64,000 nt of DNA. It comes from Parietaria judaica. Lineage: Eukaryota; Streptophyta; Magnoliopsida; Rosales; Urticaceae. Made by a program: the position numbers and the translations under genes. Of the stretch, positions 35,104 to 45,916 are shown one piece after another. Where the stretch lies: NCBI GenBank assembly GCA_954871525.1, contig OX940865.1, positions 28,132,420 to 28,196,419 of the forward strand, written 5' to 3'. Under the pieces are notes generated by a model. It was not told the DNA's origin. It saw only the letters and a program-made list of their open reading frames with translations, and ran no database searches. Each line of letters starts with the position of its first letter. Position 1 is the stretch's first letter.

Positions 35104-35934
35104 ATGGCTGCAACGATGCAGAATCAAACGGAGCAACGACGCCAAGACGAATCCGACACCGCGAACGACCAAGCCAACCTGTTCGGGCAGAATTTTGGAC
35201 GTGCGGCGGTCCCGGAGGATGCGCGATGGGTAGCGGCGTTCCAAGTGGCTATCCCGGAGTACGACGAAACGACGTACGATGAGGCGGAGCACGGCGAGGC
35301 CGTGTACGACGAGTCGGTTTACGGAGAGACGGAGTATGACGAACCCGTATACGATGAGTACGACGATCCCGTGTACGACGAGGCGGAGTACGCCAAAACC
35401 GTATGTGGCGAGATCGTATACGACGATAACATATGCGTCGAGCAGGAGGAAGCCGCATACCAGGATATTATTTTGGTGCCAATCAAGACCATTACAGCGG
35501 TCGTACCAAGCGAGTCTATTAGCGTGAAGGCCATGATGCCAGTGGCAATCGAGTCACACTCGACAAACAAAAAAAATTGCGGTAGCGGTTTTATTGCCGA
35601 TCTACGGACGGCAATTTATTTTAGAATTTGTAGAACAGGTTCGGGAATGACGCACAAGCACGGAAAACAAAAGAGCATAATTGGAGACATCACAGGTTGT
35701 CGGCGGAAGCTTAAATGCAAGGATGTGTTTTTACCGCGACGACTATGGCGACGACACAAGCACGGCGATGGCAGCGGAGTCGCGACACAATTCGACGGTC
35801 CAAATTCGAGGGCGAATTTTCTTGACAGCGGGAGAATGATGGAGATGAGCATACAAGCGTTGAAATTGACCATGCAGATTCATCATGATATATTTAGTTC
35901 CTTTTATATCTTAATAATCATTTATTTGAGTTGA
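35104..35934 (+). CDS. TRIM internal reading frame with YDE repeats
   Basis: From the first ATG the frame runs 276 residues and continues into the right LTR. The N-terminal third resembles the opening of retroelement gag proteins only in style (LIRQMAATMQNQTEQRR). It is followed by about 12 degenerate units of YDE-x-x (residues about 50-100), highly acidic, then a basic C-terminal part (RRLWRRHKHG). No protease, RT or integrase motif is present. I do not recognise a family; it may be a rearranged gag or captured sequence. Confidence 0.4.
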   Translation: MAATMQNQTEQRRQDESDTANDQANLFGQNFGRAAVPEDARWVAAFQVAIPEYDETTYDEAEHGEAVYDESVYGETEYDEPVYDEYDDPVYDEAEYAKTVCGEIVYDDNICVEQEEAAYQDIILVPIKTITAVVPSESISVKAMMPVAIESHSTNKKNCGSGFIADLRTAIYFRICRTGSGMTHKHGKQKSIIGDITGCRRKLKCKDVFLPRRLWRRHKHGDGSGVATQFDGPNSRANFLDSGRMMEMSIQALKLTMQIHHDIFSSFYILIIIYLS

Positions 35935-36160
35935 TTATGCATTATTTGCATGAATCTCTACTCATTTAATATTCATTCGATTGGTTTTATAATAGGAATA
36001 ATAGGTAGTCCTTTTTTATGAACTTATTTCCTATATATATTGTATTTCAAGACCATGTAATGCAGTTGATTATGAATTAAAAATCGAGCTTTAGCTTGTG
36101 AAGTCGAGTTTATTCTCGCAAAGACGTGTTCTTCGTGTTCTTCGTATTCGCTCTACATCA
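35846..36160 (+). repeat. TRIM right LTR
   Basis: It is 315 bp and begins directly after a purine tract. It is the same length as the left LTR with only isolated differences (for example aaaatc versus aaaatt near the 3' end). Confidence 0.9.
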
Positions 36161-36810
36161 CTTGCCAACTCCGATCAAAGACGAATTGGAGGACGTGGAG
36201 GATCGCCGCACATTCCGCCGATAACACCAAGTCCACCACACCTAGCCGCACGACCGTAACCCCAAGAACCTCGCCGTGAAAGTTTCTCACCACTCCACCC
36301 ACCGCCACTTGGCCGAGCTCTTCCATCCAAGCCGCATCAACATTGAGCGTTAGCCCCCCATTCTCCGCCCCCTTCCAACGGGATTGCCTCGCCGCTTTGT
36401 CACCGATCACTGATGAGCCCGAGGTTTTTGTCGCTTTCTTGAAGCTTGCGAACCATCCCGCCATTTCTTCAACCCAAATCTCCGGTCTCTTTGAATAATT
36501 CTCAAAGAGTTTGAGATTCCGGTCCATCCACGACGACCACACTAACCCGGTGTATCCATTTCTCGGAGGCATAACTCTTTAATAGGCATCCTTCCCGTTT
36601 TTTCGGACCGACGATGCAAAATCGAGCTTTTCCAAATCGCTTGTGCTCTATCACAACCACAAATTGCATGGAGGCTATCCTCCGGGAGTGCTCTGCAAAA
36701 CTTACAAAACGGTAAGTCCTATGAGGCGATCAAACAACACCCGCCACACGAGGTGTTTAACTTTGGGGAGGATTTGCAAACCCCACAAAGTATTCCACCA
36801 TTGTGGTTCG

Positions 36811-37845
36811 TGAAGTCCTAGCACGATGGTCCATCACGGCATGCCAATCTCGCGAGCCGGTAGCCCGACCGGATTGTGTAGTTTCCGTTCTCCTCAAAAT
36901 GCCACACAAGCCGGTCCGAGGTGTCTTCACGGCTTAAGCGAATTCTCACAACCGCTTCATTACCCCTTCATAAACCCTAAATTCTCTCAAAAACATCTTC
37001 TTTCTCTTTAATATACCCTTACATATTAGAAAGAAAAAAAAAAAAAAAAAAAACCGAACGAACGAACGAACAAATAAAATACTAAAAAATTGTTCCTTAA
37101 ATTATATTTTATTTCATAATTTAAATTTCAAACATTTCTTATACTCAATACGAATTATATATACTAGTGAAAAGCACCGCGCGGTGAGCGGTGGCGAGAA
37201 AATATCTCGTTTAAATTTAAATGAAAATATTTAGTAAATTAATTCTATAAAATTGTGTGTTGTGATCCTAACAAATATATCCAAAGCGAGCTCAAGAATT
37301 TTTGTTATTTTAGGTAATGATATCATCAAATGTTATTGTATACGAGTAAATCTGTATTGTATTCTTAAAAAAAAAATGCATAGCTAAAATCTATTCATAA
37401 AACACTGACAATGTAAAATAGAAGAATCCGTCCAAAATTAATATAGTAGATTCATATTAATGTCTAAATGTTAAGTACCGGTGAGGAATACAAATAAAAC
37501 GATATAACAAACCATATAACATATCAAAACTACGAACATTGCATCATCTCTATGTAGAAGTAAAAAGAAAAAAAAATAAAAATAAAAAACTCTTTAGTGA
37601 GATGTAATAATATTTTTGTTTTTATAATCTTCAGTTCAAATTACTACTCCTTTTTTGTTGTTTTATTCTTGGACTCTCAATTAATTTATTTAATAAATAA
37701 ATTTACAGCTCTTTTTTAATTTATTTAAACCAAATAATAATTGTTAAATATTTTTAAAATTGAAAAAAATATTAATTATTTATTAATTGGCAGTCAAAGA
37801 GCCTAATCAACACCATAATATACATAGTCATCTCTTTGATGAGTC
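36811..37845. other. Spacer after the LINE relic
   Basis: 36811-36990 may continue the LINE relic in broken frame. An A run lies at about 37032-37053, next to GAAC repeats. Nothing further is recognised. Confidence 0.35.
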
Positions 37846-38525
37846 GGTTTTATACCGATAAATCGAGCACTTTCACTTAGCGTTTCGTTTATCCAAGAGC
37901 CATTTAATGCATTTCTTTTAGTATATTTGTTTGTTTTAGGAGTTACATGAGTGACTGTGATTTAAATGAAGATTAAGATGAATCGAGTCAATTGGACAAA
38001 GTTTTATATGCCCGAAAATCCGAAATTGAGAATACCATGCAGCAGCTTGGTGCCGGGGCACAAATTTTTCGTTCCCCAGCAAGAAGCTCAGAATTCACGC
38101 GGTGCCCCAGCACCACAATTTCGCGAATTGGGTGTTTTTTTTAGCCTAATCTTAACGTAATGATGAGGCTATATAAGGGAATCATAAAGAGGGATTAAGT
38201 GACGGATTTTGGGAGAGAAAATCATCACAAGAGGCTAGGAAACGCGAAGAACGCCATTGGAGATCGAGTTTTGCGAAGAAGAACGGTGGAGACAAAGAGC
38301 TTCAGAGATTCTCTCCATTAGTATCATCTTCTTTTGCTGAATTTATTTCTCTACAATGTTTCTATTTGTGATTTGCTTATGCTCTAGATTCATCATGAGT
38401 TAAACCGTTCGTAGGATTGCAATCGAAACTCACATGTAGCTTGTTTTGGATTGTTGTTTCTTTGATTAATAAAAATTGCTTAAGTTTGTTTATTCTATCA
38501 TTTGCTTCATGCTTTTAATTGCTTG
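37846..38525 (+). repeat. LTR-like block, inverted partner of 26938-28205
   Basis: It begins TGATGAGTCGGTTTTATACC and follows the 26.9-28.2 kb block in reverse complement until about 38525, where it is cut by the segmental repeat. It carries the same odd 'gtgccccagcaccac' motif. Confidence 0.55.
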
Positions 38526-38599
38526 ATCCTTCACATATCAACACCCGCCACCATTGGCTTCGCCCAAGCGAGACTCCGGATCTTAGCATTTGGATGTTA

Positions 38600-38642
<43 letters not shown>

Positions 38643-39901
38643 AATGATCACTTGGAAGAACAAAAGTGTGATGTTTTTTATGAATGTATTTATTATTTTA
38701 GTGATTATAAATGTCGTATCTATTAATCTTTCCTACATTATTTTTTTTTCGATCTTGCAAACATATTTATTGAAAAGTAATGCTATTATTAGTTTATTTA
38801 ATGTTTATTTTGTATTAATCGGTTCACGTCTTTGGGTTATAAGACAATTTTGATATTTGGGATGCATTTTGATGTCTTAATATTTTAAATCTCTTATGTT
38901 ATCATGTTACCACGGTTTTCTTCCGCCATAAGTGAGGTTCTATTAATAAATTTGAGACAGAGTTACTATGTTGGTGATCTTCGACTATTTGATTAAAAAA
39001 ATAATATTATTATTAGTTAAGTTTAACTTCTGCTAATATGTGCACCCACTAACATAAAAAAGGGAACAAAATCCAAAGCATAGAATATCTAGTCAACAAA
39101 TTTTTCATAAGCTCATACTTCTGAGCCAACACATATAGCTCACATTCTAATTAAAACCCCTACTGAATTCCAATTCGGATGATGCATATATATTCTATTC
39201 ATATTATGTCGTTTTTTCAAGTTTCACATTTTCTGTCGTTTTTCAATCCGTGTCATTTTTTGAGTGTTTTTCTTTTATTTTGACATAATTCATGTCGTTT
39301 GTCTTCCACTGTCATTACGACGAGTATTAACACAAAATATAGCGAACTTCACGAGCACTGAGGACTATACAAAATTACGATTACGCCCTTTTCATCACGA
39401 GCAGTGTTATAGCAAATGGAATTTTTTGTCGTGGGATTTCTTAATGTTATTTTACATCTTGAAAGTTTTTACATCTTTTGTCTTGGGATTTTTTTATGTC
39501 GTTTTATTCTTGGAATTTCATATGTCGTTTCATTCCTGGGATATTATTTTTTATGTCGTTTTAGTTTTGGGTGTTCTAGGTGCAGCTGTTTGTTAATTAC
39601 TTTAAATGCATGTGCTTTAATTTTTCACTTATAAGGCTATGATTTTGTACAAATACCACGTGAAAATATATATATTTTCAATAAATAACAAACAAAAATA
39701 CGAAGTCAAATTCATAATGTAGTCACTAATTTGTAAAGTGAGAAGTCACGTAAGAACAAAAACTATTAAGTTGAGATGTTTGCTCAATCTTTTTAATTAT
39801 TGTGGATTTTTTTGCTCGTTTTTTAATCAACATGACATTTTTTTAATACTGTTGTTTTCTTAAGTTGTGTTCTAGTTTCTGTCATTTGTTTTCATTTTCA
39901 G
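38526..39901 (+). repeat. Segmental repeat, copy 1
   Basis: The unit opens with 'atccttcacatatcaacacc' and 'cgagactccggatcttagc', passes a (TA)n at about 38602-38641, and ends at 'tgtttTCATTTTCAG'. The same order is at 54078-56760 (interrupted by a transposon), and the second half at 47745-48150. It holds many 'tatgtcgtttt' phrases and no gene that I can recognise. Confidence 0.75.
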
Positions 39902-41009
39902 CATCGCAGATTTCACAATAGAGGCTTATTCTGCTTGTGAAGCAGCAAAGGAAGCAGTTAGTTCAGAAAGTTCTACATAGACATGGAAGTAATTTCAGAT
40001 GTAGAAAGGCTGCTGACTTTGTATTGTGTAGCGGTGAAAATTTTGTAACCGTTTCTCGATATCGACTCGGTTTTGGTATCGATCTCGGATCGGTTTTCAA
40101 AAAAATCTGATAAATTTAGTTTAAAATCAAGAACCGATGCTTATCGGCTATCGGTTTCCGATACCAATACCTAGAACCGATACTAAAGCCATATTTCTCG
40201 AATTTCGGTATAGGTATCGGTTCCGGTGTATACAACTATTTTTTTTATTATATAAAGGCATACTAAAGTCATACCGAAAACAATGTATACAACTATTTTT
40301 TATCATATATATGTGTCGTGTGTGTCAATTGTAACGTTGTATATATATATTTATATATATATACAATAATAATAATAACTCTGCTTTTATTTTTTTTAAA
40401 CGCAAATCTCTTTAAATTGTTTATTCCAGAAGAATGCACCAAAATTACCGTTTGAACTTCCGTTCCTTCCACTCGTACCGGTGGTAGAAGTCAAAATTAA
40501 AGAAATATATATACGACATGGTTTTATTATGTTGGATGTTTTTATGTATTAGACATGTATATAATATATTTCGGACATAGTATTTTGTATTATCTTTGGA
40601 TTTTGCCTAGGATTTTTCCCGGTTTATGTATCGGTTTTCTTTTCTTTTTTCTCGGTTTGATGAAAAAACCACGAAATTTTAGAAGCGATACCAATACCAA
40701 TACCAAAAAAAAATCTCGAATATTCAATACCGAGACCAAAAAAAACTAATTTACCGGTTTCACCTCTAGTACTGTGACAACAATGGTGCAGTTGCTAATA
40801 GTAAAGAGCCCCGAAGCCATGCTAAGGGAATTCATATAGAAAGGAAGTACCATCTCATTAGAGAGATAGTACGAAGATTTGACGTACGTGTTATGAAAAT
40901 AGCTTCGGAAGAAAATCTGGCGGATCCCTTCACTAAGACGTTAGCGGAGAAGACATTCTCAAGACACTTGGAGAACATGAGACTAAAGAACATGGCGCAT
41001 CTTCTTTAG
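39902..41009 (+). pseudogene. Ty1/Copia RNase H C-terminal relic split by a hAT
   Basis: 39902-40028 reads a worn ADFTIEAYSACEAAKEAV, the Copia RNase H acidic region. After the hAT at 40029-40768 the frame resumes as CDNNGAVANSKEPRSHAKG, HLIREIVRRFDV, ENLADPFTKTL and ends at a TAG (41007-41009). The phrase AAGTGGGAG just beyond is the usual Copia polypurine tract. Upstream RT and integrase are missing and several residues are lost. Confidence 0.75.
40029..40768. mobile_element. hAT MITE, 8-bp duplication GTATTGTG/GTACTGTG
   Basis: The 740-bp element has ends TAGCGGTGAAAA and GTTTCACCTCTA, the same family as 7430-7982. It lies between near-identical octamers at 40021-40028 and 40769-40776. 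The interior has 'cggtatcggttccgg' repeats and no transposase. Confidence 0.82.
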
Positions 41010-41124
41010 GGTGTAAGTGGGAGTTTTTAGACATACCTGATTAGTATGCACTATAATTCAGATGCTAATGCCGCTTGTATAAGATCATGAAGTTGACTTC
41101 TTTAAAGATTAGGTTTAAACATTC

Positions 41125-41285
41125 TCGTGACGTGACATGAGTAACGGTGGAGGATGAAAATTGTGACAGAGGTACCAATAGGGATACAAAACCAAAGAAT
41201 TGAAACTTTGCCTAAGCAAAAATATTAAAACCAACTGGTTTATTTTTAAAGTATTATATATTACTTTTGCCGGGATCAATTCCTA
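41125..41285. mobile_element. Half copy of the 18.1-kb MULE MITE
   Basis: Shared phrases 'gagtaac(g/a)(g/t)tggaggat', 'aaagaattgaaactttg' and 'acttttgcc(a/g)gga' run in the same order as the right half of 18094-18638. The left half is missing. Confidence 0.6.
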
Positions 41286-42095
41286 TAAATAACTGTAATA
41301 GAAATAGAATAAGAGAGATATTACATAGAGTATTTTGTCTTAAATGATCAGAAATAATATATTTTTTAAATAGTTTGATTTGATGAGTATTTATTAAAAA
41401 AGTTTGTCTAGTGATTAGGCAATTCAATAATTCATATTTTTTAGGATTTTGTGAATTAGTAATCTCAATAATATAATATTTTGTATAGTCTTCTTTCTAA
41501 TTAAATTAATTAGATTATTATTTAATATATTAATCAGCTCGATAACATAATAAAAAATTTAATTTCAAAAAATAAAATTTTATGAAAGTTTTTGTTTAAG
41601 AAAATAAATAATAATAATATATAATACACTTTAAATCAAACGTAAGCCGAAAATAAATATAATATTTTTAAAATTTTTCATTTTAACAAATGATCAACGA
41701 TAAAAAAAAAACATTACATAAAATCCTTTTAAGTAATTTAGCAAATAATTAACTTAATTAGCTACTAACACACAAACTTGTCTAATAACAAAACTAACTC
41801 TTATTTTATGCTCGCCTAACTCCACACATGCACATGTACACAATTTGACTAACTCTTATTTTATTATTGACCATTATATAACTAATGGTCAGTCATCACA
41901 CTTACAAAACTTGCATGGTGCGTTTTTTTCGTATTACTATCGTTTGTATCCAATCTTTAATATAACTCACAAAGATGATGGATGAATAATATCCTATCCT
42001 TAATATTGTCTTTTGAGTTGGCATTCAAAAGCATACAATAATTGAATCCAGTCAATACTCAAATCAATATTAATAACGAAATTGACATTAGAGGT
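41286..42095. other. AT-rich spacer
   Basis: No coding frame, no paired repeat. Confidence 0.4.
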
Positions 42096-42200
42096 GATGT
42101 AAAGAGAAATACGAAGAACAATCTTTACGAGATAAAACTCGACTTCATAATAAATTGCTCGATTTTTTATATCATCATCAACTAAAAATTTACACATGTT
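42096..42200 (-). repeat. Partial LTR related to the TRIM at 34.5 kb
   Basis: TGATGTAAAGAGAAATACG, then 'gaagaacaatctttacgaga' and 'actcgacttcata' follow the reverse complement of the TRIM LTR 3' end with about one difference in five. It is a diverged relative in minus orientation. Confidence 0.5.
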
Positions 42201-42930
42201 TTTCTCTTGTTTATATAGCATAAATGAAACCTAATATAATACTCATAAAAAAATTGATATAATGTACCTAATATAATTATAATAGAATTAAAATAGATAA
42301 AAAAAAAACTAATGAAGATAATATAATAAAAGAGAATGACTCATATGCATGAATCAAGGGGATTTTATTTCCAATTAGCCCTCATGTATTGCACCAAGAG
42401 CCCATAAAATGATGCAAAAATTGACTTGATGATTTTTAGAGCCAAATAATTAATAGCGTAGCTTGTTGAATAATATGAAACATGAGCTAACAAATAATAC
42501 CCCCGCTGTGAATTTATTTGGCTTATTGGTAACTCCACTCCAATCTCCATACTTCTCCAAGATGTCACGGGTTTAACGAGTTTAACAGTTTCCTTGGAGG
42601 CTTTTGGATCGTTATCTCCAAATTTGAAAAAACATGGATTCACCGTTTGTTAAAAGCTATCTATTGAATAACCCACTAAAAAGATTGTAGTCGTTTGCTT
42701 TAATTACTACTTTATGCACAAAAAATCTCACATGGGCCTATCAAATGCCTTTTCCATTATATTTATATAAGTGATTACATTTCCATTATATTTATTTCAA
42801 AAAAAAAAAACCTTTTCCAATATATTTATATAAGTGATTATGAATACAAATTATAATACACAAAATTATATCAGTGCCCTTTCCTTCCTTACATCCCTCC
42901 TAAGACTAAGACCACTTCACTTTCCTAGTT
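42201..42930. other. Spacer, nothing recognised
   Basis: A short direct repeat 'attatatttatataagtgatta' type occurs at about 42760-42840. No gene. Confidence 0.35.
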
Positions 42931-42939
42931 TCAATTATG

Positions 42940-43155
42940 CACTATATCATCCTAAATGGTCGCCTCTTTCTGGGATGTTTGTCGTGATTCTTCTCTGCTT
43001 GATCACCTGCCGCGGGCTCTGGAAAGAACGGTTCCGTGGTGGAAAAAGGCTCTCCAAACGGCCGACGTCGGAACACTTCCGATTTATGCATTGGAGCGGA
43101 GAGGCGGGCTTTGCTGAGCCTCAAGCTCGACCTTCGCGCAAGGGAGTATTTCAAA
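42940..43155 (+). pseudogene. Receptor-like protein 5' stub
   Basis: The plus strand reads LCIGAERRALLSLKLDLRA at about 43085-43140, the LRR N-terminal cap phrase, and closely matches CIEVERRALLSFRRDL of the receptor-like protein at 50.6 kb at both DNA and protein level. A hydrophobic signal-like stretch lies upstream in another frame, so frames are broken. It stops near the transposon-like DNA at 43.18 kb. Confidence 0.6.
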
Positions 43156-43179
43156 GAACATCCTTTGTCATCTAACAGT

Positions 43180-43640
43180 ATTGTCGCGGCATTATATATT
43201 CAGCCGCGGCGTAGTATCAAAACTTTCGATGTGGTGTAAATGTTTTCGCCGTGGCCATATGTTGTGATTAAATAGCTGTTATTTATTTTTTCTTCGTGGC
43301 CGTGTTAGAAATTATATCTTCGGTGAAAATTGTTCCGGCACGGCTATTTTTTGCAATAAAAAAACTGCCAATATTTATCACCCCGGCTATAAAATTTAGG
43401 CCGCGGCGAGGTTTAAATATAACATCGCGGCGCAAATTTACCGCCGTGGCTGTTTTTATATAAAAAAAAAACTTTTAATTTATTTTTTCCTGTAGCTTTA
43501 TTGTTTCCGCTGCGGCATTGTTCGCAAGAATGGCCTAGGCTTTTTCTCGCTTCGGCTAATGTTCACTTTCCATTGTTCGTAATAATGGCCTAGGCGCATA
43601 TTTGTTCGCCTAGGCTACTTTATACGAAAAAGAAATTCCA
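43180..43640. repeat. GCCGCGGC-type subterminal repeats (CACTA-like)
   Basis: Ten or so short copies of a GCCGCGGCG/GCCGTGGC word, on both strands, are spaced 20-60 bp apart in AT-rich DNA. Clustered short words like this are typical of the ends of CACTA (En/Spm) elements, where transposase binds. The terminal CACTA word and 3-bp duplication were not found. Confidence 0.55.
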
Positions 43641-43784
43641 AAAATAAAAACATATTAGAAACGCACCAATTGTATCCTTCAATTAGAATTCCAACTAAAA
43701 TGAACATCAATGCAACATTTATCAAATCACATAATTTAACTCTGCAGAACGAACATTTAGCAAATCTATAATTTACATCGTAAC

Positions 43785-44945
43785 TTATAAATTGAAATCA
43801 ACCACTTCCTCTACGTATTGCATCACTTCTAATCTAACCTCGTCAATTTCGTCTTGAGAGTATGAATCTTTCTTCTTTAAAAGCCATGAAATGCTGTGCA
43901 CAATAATATCTCGCATGTGGCGCATAACGTAATAACCGCACTCAAAATTTCCCGGCTGTTTTGGAGAATCTCGCGCGTTATAAAATATTGTTCTTGAGCC
44001 CTCATTCATCCGAACATTCTCGTGCGCAAGCTTGAAGTCTTGGAGAGCTCTACAATATACATGCAACATACACCAACATAGTTTGGATAATTAACATTTT
44101 AAAAACCGAGTTAGCGATTCACAATAATAATGAAAACATATAAAAACTTACATTTTTATGGCATATTTGAGCTCTGGAAATATATTGCCGCCATTTAAAG
44201 GATTAAAAATAATCACTAGATCTTTGTAGGGAGCGATCACCACGAGAATCCAATGATTATTGCAACCATTGTACGGCAAGAGCATTGTACGGTCCGTCTC
44301 GCATTTGGCAAGCGCGTTGTATAGTTCTTTGGCTTGCGCCCTTACATTTTCTGTTGTTATGAAGGCGAAAGGTTCTATGAAACCTATTTTTACGTTCCTA
44401 TCATCAACATTCTTATTCATTTTTAGCCAACTGCAAAGGACAAATAAAGGTTGTTCAAAAGCGACATATTAGAATATCTTAGAAATTAATTAATTAAACG
44501 AACAAAAAAAAAACATAGATGTAAAAAAGACGTACCTCATGTAAATTGATATCCATGTTGCGCCTATTTATTTGAAACTTATCATATCGTACATGTCGGC
44601 AAAATCGATTGGGAAACTTATCTGATATGTACCTTTATCGTTCGGGATTTGTACAGCGAGTACGTTATAGGTATTCAACATCTTAGCATTGGCGTAGGTT
44701 GCAAGCCACTTGAACCTAGGCAAAATGCCTTCCAACAATATACACTCTTCTCCTTTCATAGCAAATGACTTGCTCGTGTTTAGTTCAAACCCCTGTTCCG
44801 TAGCGAATGAACGGCCTTGCATTTCTTTGTGGCGATTCATAGCATTTTTACTCATGAAGTCTTCGGTCTCATTTTCATCTTCCACTTCCGCTTCTACTTC
44901 AACCGGCTGCGGCATCTCCAGTTGCTGCAATTGCGGTCGCCCCAT
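43785..44945 (-). pseudogene. Ulp1-type cysteine protease of a CACTA-like transposon
   Basis: Minus strand from ATG 44945: an acidic N-terminal part (VEAEVEDENETEDF), a stop TAA (44568-44570), and in the same frame WISIYMR; then an exon (about 44420-44148) with NNHWILVVIAPYKDLVIIFN, and a last exon (about 44025-43785) with NFECGYYVMRHMRD. H and C match the Ulp1/SENP (C48) catalytic His and Cys. The usual Asp in the LDSL-like block is Asn in FNPLNGG. Plant CACTA and Mutator elements often carry such captured SUMO-protease domains. The stop and Asn suggest it is dead; an unmodelled intron could remove the stop. Confidence 0.6.
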
Positions 44946-45900
44946 CGAAACCTAATATAAATGGAACAAAATGAACATTACGAATGTTCAAACATAACAA
45001 TAAACCATTACGACATAAATAAAGACAATTTCACCCGAAATAAGAAGCAATACAACAAAAAATTTAAAATAAAAACATAAAATTAAAACTGTTTGAACTT
45101 GGAAGGAGTACAATCATAATCAACACACAAATACAGTATAACTTTTTTGAGCAAAATTACATACAACACACAAGCAGAACTGGATTATTTTATAACCAGG
45201 TCGATTCGAAAATCAAAATCCAATGGAACCCAACAAAAATTTTCACTCAAAAATCAAAATAAGAAGAATAATGAAACAACACTAGGCTATAGCCACAACC
45301 ATAATACTAAAATGTTGAAATTTAATGATTTAACAAAATTAATTTCATCATTATTTAAAACTTTTTTTTTTCACACAACTTGGAAGAATATCCTTTAACT
45401 AGCTTTTGGGTTTGTTAATGTTCTTCTTCGCTATAGAAAATTACTCATCGCACTAAAAAAATTAAGGACAAAAATCATAGTCTTTTTCTAATCATTTTAC
45501 TGAACAAATCAAACCTAAAGCAAGAGGTACATTTGTTAATAATCAATTGATCAAATTGAATCGAATCAAATATACTAAAACTAAAAATTAATAATACAAA
45601 ATCAATATTCACATTGAACCAGTAGCCAAGCCAAAAATAATTGATGAATTAACAAAATTCCCATTGAGCTAGAAAAATTCTTAACGAGTTTCGTTGAACC
45701 CGAACATATAGTATTTTTATAGTAATGTGGTTGTACAACTTTTCTGGATATGAATTTACAAAATCGAGTTGGTTCTCTTGATTAGAATATTCAAGAAACC
45801 ATGTGTTCTCTTTTCATGATCCAACACTTGGTTTAAGAGAAATTTCGAAAAAAATTATCGAACCCGAGTTGGGTTTTATAGTAAATATATGCAGCAAGAG
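44946..45900. other. Spacer between the Ulp1 relic and the HAG2 relic
   Basis: AT-rich, no frame recognised. The missing catalytic half of the HAG2-like gene is not found here. Confidence 0.45.
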
Positions 45901-45916
45901 TTGAAACAATAAGTAC

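Larger units (their letters stand above)
34527..36160 (+). mobile_element. TRIM-like LTR retrotransposon with an extra inverted LTR piece
   Basis: Two 315-bp LTRs (34654-34968, 35846-36160) start TGAGCATACAAG and end CTCTACATCA. The left LTR is followed by a primer-binding site TGGTATCAAAGCC (initiator Met tRNA type) at 34971, and the right is preceded by a purine-rich GGGAGAATGATGGAGA. The left side bears a 127-bp inverted copy of the LTR's 3' end (34527-34653), so the whole unit starts and ends with mirror sequence. Flanks are CTTAC (34522-34526) and CTTGC (36161-36165), a 5-bp duplication with one change. It lacks gag-pol enzymes. Confidence 0.88.
34296..36810 (-). pseudogene. L1-type LINE ORF2 C-terminal relic split by a TRIM
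   Basis: On the minus strand from 36810: an RT-tail phrase (LWGLQILPKVKHLVWRVL), a zf-RVT-type zinc finger (CKFCRALPEDSLHAICGC) with downstream frame breaks, then an RNase H-like domain (LNVDAAW...GGVVRN, the first catalytic Asp block, then SAECAAIL) that stops at 36161. It resumes at 34521 with VESDCIRAIHL and ends near 34296. Removing 34527-36160 and one 5-bp duplication rejoins the frame at FDRSW/QVSMVESDC. So the RNase H domain was open when the TRIM landed. It is a retrotransposon remnant, not a host gene. Confidence 0.75.

Noticed and set aside
35249..35570. Minus-strand Arg/Thr-rich and Ser/Tyr-rich frames opposite the TRIM YDE repeats
   Set aside because: They mirror the codon repeat of the plus-strand frame and have no independent support.
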